Origin: Bacteroidota bacterium
GTDB taxonomy: Bacteria > Bacteroidota > Bacteroidia > Chitinophagales > Chitinophagaceae
Assembly (NCBI GenBank): GCA_029778965.1
Contig: JAKPBL010000304.1
Coordinates: forward strand, 1 to 6,034
Length of the DNA stretch: 6,034 nt
Direction of reading: 5' to 3'
Below are positions 1 through 6,034 of this stretch, piece by piece; position 1 is the stretch's first letter, and each line of letters starts with the position of its first letter. The position numbers were made by a program, and so were the translations under genes. The notes beneath the pieces were generated by a model. That model was not told the DNA's origin. It worked only from the letters and a program-made list of their open reading frames with translations, and searched no databases.

Positions 1-1
1 A

Positions 2-556
2 CTCTGCGCCGACAACGGCCTCCTTACCATGATCCTGGAAGAAAAGCCCGAAATGATCATCGGCCTGCCGGTAAGCACCGCCGCCGCCCGCACCACCCTG
101 CAATGCGTGTCTGTTTTCGCCAAAGCCATTCGCGACATCGAAAACGGACGTCCCCTGCCGCAGATCGGCCGGCCTGATCCCGAATACGTGGAAAAAATCC
201 CCGTTCGCCCCAGTGTAAAAGACGATTCGATCGAAGGACAGATCATATATATCGATAATTTCGAAAATGTGGTGGTTAACATTAGCCGTGAACAGTTCGA
301 AAAGCACCGGAACGGACGCGCATTCAGCATCGTTTTCAAGCGGAACGAGGTCATCGACAGGATCGCCGAAACCTATGCCGACGTACCCGAAGGGGAAAAA
401 CTGGCCCTGTTCAATTCAGCCGGCTACCTCGAAATCGCCATCAATAAAGGAAATGCCGCCGGCCTTTTTGGCCTCCAGGGCTACCTGGAACAGGCGCAAA
501 GTGCGTATATTCAGAACCGCCTATTTTATCAAACCGTAAAGATCTTTTTCCAATAA
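2..556 (+). CDS. SAM hydrolase / SAM hydroxide adenosyltransferase (DUF62 family), 3' part only
   Basis: This is the C-terminal 184 residues of a gene that enters the window from the left; the frame is open from base 2, so the ATG at 29 is internal. The residues before that ATG read LCADNGLLT, matching the conserved (P)DNG segment that family members carry upstream of the C-terminal domain. Further family marks are an IDNFENVVVNI segment (about 248-280), which corresponds to the usual DxFGNxxTNI stretch with Glu in place of Gly, and NSAGYLEIAINKGNAA (413-460), a hallmark of the C-terminal beta-barrel domain. Family members are about 260-290 residues, so roughly the first third is missing, including the N-terminal catalytic Asp/Arg/His residues. 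Known members hydrolyse S-adenosylmethionine to adenosine and methionine in the cytoplasm; related enzymes are SAM-dependent chlorinases and fluorinases. The tail after the NSAG region (about 30 residues ending FYQTVKIFFQ) is somewhat longer than in archaeal members. Family assignment is confident. Activity cannot be judged without the N-terminus. Confidence 0.88.
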   Translation, partial: LCADNGLLTMILEEKPEMIIGLPVSTAAARTTLQCVSVFAKAIRDIENGRPLPQIGRPDPEYVEKIPVRPSVKDDSIEGQIIYIDNFENVVVNISREQFEKHRNGRAFSIVFKRNEVIDRIAETYADVPEGEKLALFNSAGYLEIAINKGNAAGLFGLQGYLEQAQSAYIQNRLFYQTVKIFFQ

Positions 557-583
557 AGCCGAGGATAGCCCTGCCGCTAACCT

Positions 584-591
584 TATATTTG
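584..591 (+). promoter_or_regulatory. Bacteroidota-type -7 promoter element (TATATTTG)
   Basis: TATATTTG matches the Bacteroidota housekeeping -7 consensus TAnnTTTG at every fixed position. It sits in the 60-nt gap between the SAM hydrolase stop and the membrane protein start. A transcript would begin roughly at 596-600, giving a leader of about 20 nt before the ATG at 617. I see no clear -33 TTTG/TTG element about 19-21 nt upstream, where there is only a GC-rich stretch. No hairpin with a T-run ends the SAM hydrolase gene here, so read-through from upstream is also possible. The assignment is based on sequence match and position only. Confidence 0.55.
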
Positions 592-616
592 CGCCACTTC
601 TCAAAATCAATGTCGT

Positions 617-3600
617 ATGAGTTTTAAAAGAGTCAATAATATCGCCGGCTGGATCATCTGCGTGATTGCCTGTGCCGTGTATCTGCTGACCATGGAAGCC
701 ACCGCCAGCCTCTGGGACTGCGGTGAATTCATTTCCAGCGTCTATAAACTGCAGGTGCCGCACCCGCCGGGCGCACCGCTCTTTGTATTGCTGGGCCGTT
801 TCTTCATCACCCTGTTCGGCGGTTCCAACCCGGCCAAAGCGGTGAACACCATGAGCGCCCTGGCCAGCGGCTTCACCATCCTGTTCCTGTTCTGGTCTAT
901 CACCCACTTCGCCAAAAAGCTACTGGTGGCCGATAAGGCCGAGCCCACCAGGCAAAATACCGTGGCCATCATCGCCGCCGGCGTGGTTGGAGCCCTCGCC
1001 TATACCTTCTCCGACTCGTTCTGGTTCAGCGCCGTGGAAGGCGAAGTGTACGCCCTCTCCTCTTTCTTTACCGCCCTGGTGTTCTGGGCCATTCTCAAGT
1101 GGGAGCACCACGCCGACGAACCGGGCGCCGACAAGTGGATCGTTTTCATCTTCTTTATGATGGGACTCTCGATCGGCGTTCACCTGCTGAACCTGCTTAC
1201 CATTCCCGCCATCGTGCTGGTATATTATTTCAAAAGATACAAACCCACCCCTGTCGGCACCTTCTGGGCTTTCGTGATCGGCTGCCTTATCACCGGATTC
1301 GTGCAGGTGGTTGTGATACAGTGGACCGTTAAAGCCGCCGGCTGGTTCGATATCCGTTTTGTAAACGGCCTGGGCATGCCCTTCTTCAGCGGCTTCATTT
1401 TCTTCTTCGTGCTGCTGTCGGTATTGCTTTGGGCAGGATTGCGCTATGCCGCAAAAAACCACCTGAACTTTCTGCGCCTCGGCATCTGGTGCAGCATCTT
1501 CATGCTGATCGGATATTCGAGCTATATCACCACTATGATCCGCTCGAGCGCCAACCCCGCCGTCGATATGTACAATGTCGATAACCCCAATGCGCTGGTG
1601 GGCTATCTCGGCCGCGATCAGTATGGCGATTTTCCCCTGCTCTATGGCCAGGTATTCACCGCCTCTCCGGTCGATTATGCCGAGGGCGGTATGAAATATA
1701 CCAAGGGCGCCAAGCGGTACGAAGAAGTGGGCAACGACATCAAACCGGTATATTCCGCCGATGATAAAATGCTGTTCCCGCGCGTGTGGGATGCCAGCAA
1801 CGACCAGCAGCACGCTACCTTCTACAAGGAATGGCTGGGCCTGGCCGATGGAGAAAAACCGTCGATGGTTGATAACTTCAGCTTCTTTTTCTCTTACCAG
1901 TTGAACTGGATGTACTGGCGTTATTTCATGTGGAATTTTGCCGGCAAGCAAAACGACATCCAGGGCTTCGGCAATGTGCGCGACGGTAACTGGATCACCG
2001 GCATCACGCCGTTCGACAACGCCCGCCTCGGCAACCAGTCGAAAATACCTGACAGCATCAAGCACAACAAGGCGAACAACAAATTATTCGCCCTGCCCTT
2101 TTTGCTGGGTATATTCGGCGCCATCTACCAGTATTTCGCGCGCCGTCGTGATTTCCTGATAACGGTAACCCTGTTCTTTTTCACCGGTGTTGCCATTGTG
2201 CTGTACCTGAACCAGCCGGGTAACCAGCCCCGCGAGCGCGACTACGCCTATGTAGGTTCTTTTTATGCCTTTGCTATCTGGATCGGCCTCGGTGTATTGC
2301 AGGTCGCCGAATGGATCCGCAAGAAAGCAAGTGAGTCCACCGCCAACTGGACTGCCGCAGCGCTCTGTTTCCTGGCTGTTCCCGTTATCATGGGCAACCA
2401 GGAATGGGATGACCACGACCGCTCTAAAAAAGTGCTGGCACGCGACCTGGCCAAAGATTACCTGGAGAGCTGTCCGCCGAACGCCATCCTCTTCACCTAT
2501 GGCGATAACGACACTTACCCGCTCTGGTACGCGCAGGAGGTGGAAGGTATCCGTCCCGATATCCGCGTGATCAACAACTCGCTGCTCGGTATCGACTGGT
2601 ATATCAACCAGCTACGGTACAAAGTGAATGAAAGTGCCCCCATCGATGTGATCTGGTCGGAAGAGCAGATCCGCGGCCGCAACCGCGATTACGTGGTGTA
2701 CCAGGCGCGTCCCGATGTTGACCAGAATAAATATTACGACCTGTACGATGTGATGAAGAACGTGGTGGGCAGCGAAGACCCGGCTTTCAAAGCACAGTTG
2801 CAGGGCGGAGAAAGCATCAACTACCTGCCAGCGAAGAAATTCATTTTGCCCGTCGATGAATCAGCAGTGCGCGCCAACGGCATCGTCAATGCAGACGACA
2901 GCGTAATCAGCCAGGTGCCCGTTGTCATTCCCGAAAACCGGAATACCCTGCTGAAAAACGACCTCGCCATCCTCAATATCATCGCCGCCAACAAATGGAA
3001 ACGGCCCATTTGCTTTACCGCGCCTTATACTGCGGGCGAACTGGGCTTCGGCAATTTTGTTCGGAAAGACGGCCTCACTTACCGCCTTGTACCGGTCAAG
3101 AACAATACGGGCTTCAACACCGACTGGATGGTTGATAAGCTGAAAAACAAGTTCGGTTTTGGCAGTGCCAATATTCCCGGCGTGTATTTCGATGAGCAGA
3201 ACCGCCTTCACCTGAACAGCATCCGCGCGGCTTTTGCCGACGGCGCCGCCAGCCTGGCCGACCTGAACCGGAAAGACGAGGCGAAGCAATTGCTCGACAA
3301 GGCCGATAAAGGACTTTTATCGGTGAACCTGCCCTACGCCATGGTCAGCAAGAACAACCAGCACAACTATTTCAACTTCAAATTCCTCGAAGCCGCGTAT
3401 AAGGCCGGGCATACTGAACTGGCCGCCCGCGTTTCCGGCGCGCTGCACAAAGATTTTGAACAGCAGATAGCCTATATCAGCCAGTTGCCCGAAAGAAAGC
3501 AGGACGGCCTGCACCAGGAAATGCTGGGCGCGCAGCAACTGCTGCAAATGCTCAATGCCCTCGACGCCGCCTATAAGAGCGGAAGCAGCCTGCAACCCGC

Positions 3601-3640
3601 CGCCGAAGCACCGGCCGGCGGCCAGCCACCAAAAAACTAG
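617..3640 (+). CDS. DUF2723 / GT117-type polytopic membrane glycosyltransferase (putative protein O-mannosyltransferase-like)
   Basis: This 1007-residue protein has the architecture of the large DUF2723 proteins common in Bacteroidota. The first membrane helix is at about 10-26. It is followed by LWDCGEF (D34, E37) and HPPGAP (H49-P54) in the first outer loop; the acidic pair resembles the catalytic acidic motif of GT-C enzymes. Further hydrophobic helices lie at about 52-70, 77-99, 115-135, 142-160, 173-205, 214-236, 252-275 and 285-305. A long presumably periplasmic loop (about 310-488) contains the SSANPAVD and GRDQYGDFPLLYGQ segments. More helices lie at about 489-507, 511-532, 549-567 and 578-594, with the conserved PGNQPRERDYAY (534-545) between them. 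The soluble C-terminal half opens with GDNDTYPLWYAQEV (629-642) and ends in helical, TPR-like sequence and a Pro/Ala-rich tail. DUF2723 is CAZy GT117; its animal member TMEM260 is a protein O-mannosyltransferase, so glycosyl transfer from a lipid-linked donor at the membrane is inferred. Donor and acceptor are unknown. The ATG at 617 is chosen because it directly precedes the first helix; no Shine-Dalgarno is present, as is usual in this phylum. Confidence 0.9.
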   Translation: MSFKRVNNIAGWIICVIACAVYLLTMEATASLWDCGEFISSVYKLQVPHPPGAPLFVLLGRFFITLFGGSNPAKAVNTMSALASGFTILFLFWSITHFAKKLLVADKAEPTRQNTVAIIAAGVVGALAYTFSDSFWFSAVEGEVYALSSFFTALVFWAILKWEHHADEPGADKWIVFIFFMMGLSIGVHLLNLLTIPAIVLVYYFKRYKPTPVGTFWAFVIGCLITGFVQVVVIQWTVKAAGWFDIRFVNGLGMPFFSGFIFFFVLLSVLLWAGLRYAAKNHLNFLRLGIWCSIFMLIGYSSYITTMIRSSANPAVDMYNVDNPNALVGYLGRDQYGDFPLLYGQVFTASPVDYAEGGMKYTKGAKRYEEVGNDIKPVYSADDKMLFPRVWDASNDQQHATFYKEWLGLADGEKPSMVDNFSFFFSYQLNWMYWRYFMWNFAGKQNDIQGFGNVRDGNWITGITPFDNARLGNQSKIPDSIKHNKANNKLFALPFLLGIFGAIYQYFARRRDFLITVTLFFFTGVAIVLYLNQPGNQPRERDYAYVGSFYAFAIWIGLGVLQVAEWIRKKASESTANWTAAALCFLAVPVIMGNQEWDDHDRSKKVLARDLAKDYLESCPPNAILFTYGDNDTYPLWYAQEVEGIRPDIRVINNSLLGIDWYINQLRYKVNESAPIDVIWSEEQIRGRNRDYVVYQARPDVDQNKYYDLYDVMKNVVGSEDPAFKAQLQGGESINYLPAKKFILPVDESAVRANGIVNADDSVISQVPVVIPENRNTLLKNDLAILNIIAANKWKRPICFTAPYTAGELGFGNFVRKDGLTYRLVPVKNNTGFNTDWMVDKLKNKFGFGSANIPGVYFDEQNRLHLNSIRAAFADGAASLADLNRKDEAKQLLDKADKGLLSVNLPYAMVSKNNQHNYFNFKFLEAAYKAGHTELAARVSGALHKDFEQQIAYISQLPERKQDGLHQEMLGAQQLLQMLNALDAAYKSGSSLQPAAEAPAGGQPPKN

Positions 3641-3664
3641 GCCGAACTCCCGGCCCGGTTTTTT
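3631..3664 (+). terminator. Intrinsic terminator overlapping the stop codon of the DUF2723 gene
   Basis: A near-perfect hairpin. GGCCG (3640-3644) pairs with CGGCC (3651-3655) around the six-base loop AACTCC. After a two-base internal mismatch (TA against CG), AAAAAAC (3631-3637) pairs with GTTTTTT (3658-3664). The T-run on the + strand and the matching A-run on the other side make it a plausible terminator in both directions. The left arm encodes the last Lys-Asn codons and the TAG stop (3638-3640) of the preceding gene. It separates the glycosyltransferase gene from the VWA-AAA+ pair, whose first start codon is only 25 nt beyond the T-run. Confidence 0.82.
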
Positions 3665-3676
3665 GTTATATTGTGC

Positions 3677-3682
3677 AGGAGG
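3677..3682 (+). promoter_or_regulatory. Strong Shine-Dalgarno sequence (AGGAGG) of the VWA gene
   Basis: A perfect AGGAGG lies 7 nt upstream of the ATG at 3690, separated by C and six T residues. It fixes the start at 3690 rather than at the in-frame ATG at 3555, which lies inside the preceding gene and would add a low-complexity Pro/Arg/Ala-rich stretch. The other two starts in the window (617 and 4807) have no comparable sequence. Confidence 0.75.
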
Positions 3683-3689
3683 CTTTTTT

Positions 3690-4787
3690 ATGAAGGGATA
3701 CCTGTTTACCGGCTTTCGTCCCGACGAGAACGGTAAATCGAAATTTGAGCAATTGCTCGATGTCTTCCTGCAACTGCTTACCTACACCAATGGCGATGTG
3801 GGCGAAGCTTTGCAGTGGATGAACCAGCTCGACAAGCAATACGAGCTCACGGCGCCCGACTACGGGATGGGCGATTTCATCGAAGACCTGAAGGAGAAAG
3901 GATATATCGACGACAACCCCGGTAATGGCAGCATTAAAATAACGCCTAAGACCGAACAGGGTATTCGCAAACGGTCGCTCGAAGAGATCTTCGGCAAACT
4001 CAAGAAATCGCGCCAGGGCAATCACAGCAGTTTCAAACCAGGGCTGGGCGATGAGCTTAACCCGGAAACCAGGCCCTTCCGCTTCGGTGATATGCTGGAG
4101 CAGATCGATTTTACCGAGAGCATCCGGAACGCCCAGATCAACCACGGCATCGACGCATTCAATATGCGGGAAGACGACCTGCAGATCCGTGAAACCGACT
4201 TCAAGGCGCAGACATCCACTGTGTTGATGATCGATATATCCCATTCGATGATCCTCTACGGCGAAGACCGGATCACGCCGGCCAAAAAAGTGGCCATGGC
4301 CCTCAGCGAACTGATCACGACGCGCTATCCCAAAGACACGCTCGACATCGTCGTATTCGGCAACGACGCCTGGCCGGTGGAGATCAAAGACCTGCCTTAC
4401 CTGCAGGTGGGCCCTTACCATACCAACACCGTTGCCGGCCTGGAACTGGCAACGGACATCCTGCGCCGCCGCCGCAATCCCAATAAGCAGATATTCATGA
4501 TCACCGACGGCAAGCCGACCTGTTTAAAAATCGGCAAGCGCTATTACAAGAACAGTTTCGGCCTCGACCGCAAGATCACCACCCGCTGCCTTAACCTGGC
4601 AGCGCAATGCAAAAAACTGCGCATACCCATCACCACTTTCATGATCGCCTCCGACCCCTACCTGCAACGATTTGTCAACGAGTTCACCGAAACCAACCAG
4701 GGCAAAGCTTATTTTGCCTCGCTCGACCATCTCGGCGCTTTTATCTTCAAAGACTTTGAGAGCGGGAAAAGAAAAACACTGTATTGA
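3690..4787 (+). CDS. VWA-domain protein with intact MIDAS, partner of the downstream AAA+ ATPase
   Basis: A 365-residue protein without signal peptide or membrane helix, so presumably cytoplasmic. Residues 1 to about 175 are a charged, largely helical N-terminal part. It includes a DFIEDLKEKGYID segment, the ITPKTEQGIRKRSLEEIFGKL segment, and an ETRPFRFGDMLEQIDFTESI region just before the VWA fold. The VWA domain runs from about 176 to 350. Its metal-ion-dependent adhesion site is complete: D182-I-S184-H-S186, a Thr at T245 (in HTNTVAGL) and D273 (in MITDGKP). The layout resembles the uncharacterised bacterial VWA proteins grouped as COG4867, which I recognise by motif order and not by a search. 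The gene lies 19 nt upstream of a MoxR/chelatase-like ATPase in the same direction, almost certainly co-transcribed. In related pairs the VWA protein binds the ATPase ring and a substrate, so an adaptor or co-chaperone role is inferred. The start is set by AGGAGG at 3677-3682. I see no specific target. Confidence 0.88.
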   Translation: MKGYLFTGFRPDENGKSKFEQLLDVFLQLLTYTNGDVGEALQWMNQLDKQYELTAPDYGMGDFIEDLKEKGYIDDNPGNGSIKITPKTEQGIRKRSLEEIFGKLKKSRQGNHSSFKPGLGDELNPETRPFRFGDMLEQIDFTESIRNAQINHGIDAFNMREDDLQIRETDFKAQTSTVLMIDISHSMILYGEDRITPAKKVAMALSELITTRYPKDTLDIVVFGNDAWPVEIKDLPYLQVGPYHTNTVAGLELATDILRRRRNPNKQIFMITDGKPTCLKIGKRYYKNSFGLDRKITTRCLNLAAQCKKLRIPITTFMIASDPYLQRFVNEFTETNQGKAYFASLDHLGAFIFKDFESGKRKTLY

Positions 4788-4806
4788 CCCATCACAAACA
4801 ACATGC

Positions 4807-6034
4807 ATGAATTATAGCAAGATCAACACCCTGGGAGAACTGAAAAAAGCCGGCTATATTTCGAGACCGGTGAAAGAAGAAGTGCGCGATAACCTCATCG
4901 CATCCATGCAACAGGGCACGCCAAGATTTGAAGGTATTATCGGTTACGAAGAATCGGTTATTCCCGATACCGAAAGGGCGCTGCTAAGCAGGCACAACAT
5001 TCTTTTTCTCGGCCTGCGCGGGCAGGCGAAGACCCGCATGGCACGGCAAATGGTGTCGTTGTTGGATGAATACATACCGGTGGTAGCCGGCTCGGAGATC
5101 AACGACGACCCCTTCCATCCCGTATCCAGGTATGCGCGCGACCGTATTGCCCGGGAAGGCGACAATACCCCCATCACCTGGATGCACCGCAGTGAACGGT
5201 ACGGCGAAAAGCTGGCCACGCCCGATGTCAGCGTAGCCGACCTGATCGGAGACATCGATCCTATTAAAGCGGCCAACCTTAAGCTCAGCTTCGCCGATGA
5301 AGGGGTGCTGCATTACGGCATTATCCCCCGCAGCAACCGGGGCATTTTCGTGATCAACGAGCTGCCTGATCTCCAGGCGCGCATACAGGTGTCGCTCTTC
5401 AACATCCTGGAAGAAGGCGATATCCAGATCAGGGGCTTTAAGCTGCGCATGCCGCTCGATATCCTTTTCGTATTCACCGCTAATCCCGAAGATTATACCA
5501 ACCGCGGCTCGATCGTTACGCCGCTGAAAGACCGTATCCAGAGCCAGATACTCACCCACTATCCCCGGCACCTGGCGCATTCGCTCGCCATCACTGAACA
5601 GGAAGCCGCTATTCTGCCCGTACAGGAAGAACGCGTGTATATCAGCGACCTGGTGAAAAAGCTGATTGAGCAGGTGGCTTTTGAAGCGCGCAGCAATGAA
5701 TATGTCGATAAAAAAAGCGGCGTATCGGCACGCCTCACCATCAGCGCCTATGAAAATGCGGTAAGCGCCGCCGAACGTCGGGCCATTATCAACCGCGAAA
5801 AGAAAACACAGGTATGGCTGAGCGACCTCACCGGCATCATTCCCAGCCTGACAGGCAAGATAGAGCTGGTCTATGAAGGCGAGCAGGAAGGCCCTTTCCA
5901 GGTAGCCATGAACCTCGTGGATAAAGCCATGCGTTCCCTGTTCGTGCAATACTTTCCCAACCCGGAAACGCTGAAAAAAAGACGTAATACGGGCAAGGAA
6001 TCGATGCGCGAGGAAGAGAACCCGTATAAGCCGG
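4807..6034 (+). CDS. MoxR / magnesium-chelatase-like AAA+ ATPase, 3' end outside the window
   Basis: The frame is open from the ATG at 4807 to the window edge (409 complete codons, no stop). The AAA+ core is clear. Walker A is GLRGQAKT (69-76), with Ala where the third Gly is common. A VADLIGDIDPIK segment lies at 143-154. Walker B is IFVINEL (180-186), with N184 in place of the usual Asp but the catalytic Glu E185 kept. Sensor 1 is N226 in FTANPEDY, and the probable arginine finger is R243 in TPLKDR. A helical lid with SARLTISAYE, a candidate sensor 2 region, follows near 306-315. Residues 1-60 form a short N-terminal extension. Family members of this type are probably around 500 residues, so perhaps a fifth is missing. 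It presumably hydrolyses ATP as a cytoplasmic hexamer to remodel a protein or metal-cofactor target with the VWA protein encoded upstream. The ATG at 4803 is followed by a stop after four codons, which leaves 4807 as the start. No Shine-Dalgarno is present, so translation may be coupled to the VWA gene. The match to annotated 'magnesium chelatase' does not imply chlorophyll synthesis. Confidence 0.9.
   Translation, partial: MNYSKINTLGELKKAGYISRPVKEEVRDNLIASMQQGTPRFEGIIGYEESVIPDTERALLSRHNILFLGLRGQAKTRMARQMVSLLDEYIPVVAGSEINDDPFHPVSRYARDRIAREGDNTPITWMHRSERYGEKLATPDVSVADLIGDIDPIKAANLKLSFADEGVLHYGIIPRSNRGIFVINELPDLQARIQVSLFNILEEGDIQIRGFKLRMPLDILFVFTANPEDYTNRGSIVTPLKDRIQSQILTHYPRHLAHSLAITEQEAAILPVQEERVYISDLVKKLIEQVAFEARSNEYVDKKSGVSARLTISAYENAVSAAERRAIINREKKTQVWLSDLTGIIPSLTGKIELVYEGEQEGPFQVAMNLVDKAMRSLFVQYFPNPETLKKRRNTGKESMREEENPYKP

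Noticed and set aside
538..547. Palindrome AAAGATCTTT at the end of the SAM hydrolase gene, considered as an operator or terminator
   Set aside because: It has no loop and no GC stem, so it cannot form a terminator hairpin, and a single ten-base palindrome inside coding sequence is weak evidence for an operator.
920..2065. 381-codon open frame on the - strand inside the DUF2723 gene
   Set aside because: It lies wholly antisense to a gene with clear family motifs; the translation is rich in Gly, His, Glu and Ala with no recognisable domain, as expected for the complement of GC-rich coding sequence.
3611..3624. GC-rich near-repeat CCGGCCGGCGGCC considered as a structural element
   Set aside because: It encodes the Ala/Gly/Pro-rich tail of the DUF2723 protein and is explained by codon composition.
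3647..3681. Possible pairing of the terminator loop CTCC (3647-3650) with GGAG of the Shine-Dalgarno (3678-3681), a pseudoknot that could mask the ribosome site
   Set aside because: Only four base pairs with no extension on either side, which is too short to support without conservation data.
3555..3689. Upstream in-frame ATG that would extend the VWA protein by 45 residues
   Set aside because: The extension lies in the 3' end of the DUF2723 gene and across its terminator, reads as low-complexity Pro/Arg/Ala sequence, and has no ribosome binding site comparable to AGGAGG before 3690.
3666..4421. 251-codon open frame on the - strand over the VWA gene
   Set aside because: It overlaps the MIDAS-bearing + strand gene and its product shows no motif; treated as a shadow.
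4984..5949. 321-codon open frame on the - strand inside the AAA+ gene
   Set aside because: The + strand encodes Walker A, Walker B, sensor 1 and arginine finger over the same bases; the antisense translation shows no domain and no start signal.

Overview
The window looks like a piece of ordinary chromosome from a member of the Bacteroidota, most likely the Chitinophagales/Chitinophagaceae. The reasons are the long DUF2723 membrane protein typical of that phylum, a TAnnTTTG-type promoter element, gene starts that mostly lack a Shine-Dalgarno sequence, and moderately GC-rich coding sequence. The assignment rests on protein-family recognition, not on a database search. All four genes lie on the + strand and coding density is very high. 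No RNA gene, CRISPR array, insertion sequence or phage gene is visible.

Layout: (1) about 2-556, the C-terminal part of an S-adenosyl-L-methionine hydrolase (SAM hydroxide adenosyltransferase, DUF62), whose start lies outside the window. (2) A 60-nt gap with a good Bacteroidota -7 promoter element, then 617-3640, a complete 1007-residue polytopic membrane protein of the DUF2723/GT117 type, a putative GT-C glycosyltransferase (protein O-mannosyltransferase-like). (3) An intrinsic terminator, symmetrical enough to work in both directions, that overlaps the stop codon of that gene. (4) 3690-4787, a VWA-domain protein with an intact MIDAS metal site and an unusually strong Shine-Dalgarno sequence. 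(5) After a 19-nt gap, 4807 to the window edge, a MoxR/magnesium-chelatase-like AAA+ ATPase that is open at its 3' end and has Asn in place of the usual Walker B Asp.

The VWA protein and the AAA+ ATPase form a two-gene cassette. By analogy with MoxR-VWA and chelatase I-D pairs, the ATPase probably works as a ring-shaped remodelling motor and the VWA protein as its metal-dependent adaptor, but the target is unknown. The terminator suggests that this pair is a separate transcription unit from the glycosyltransferase gene. Nothing in the sequence links the SAM hydrolase or the glycosyltransferase functionally to the pair. The VWA-AAA+ cassette is the least characterised part of the window and the most worth following up.
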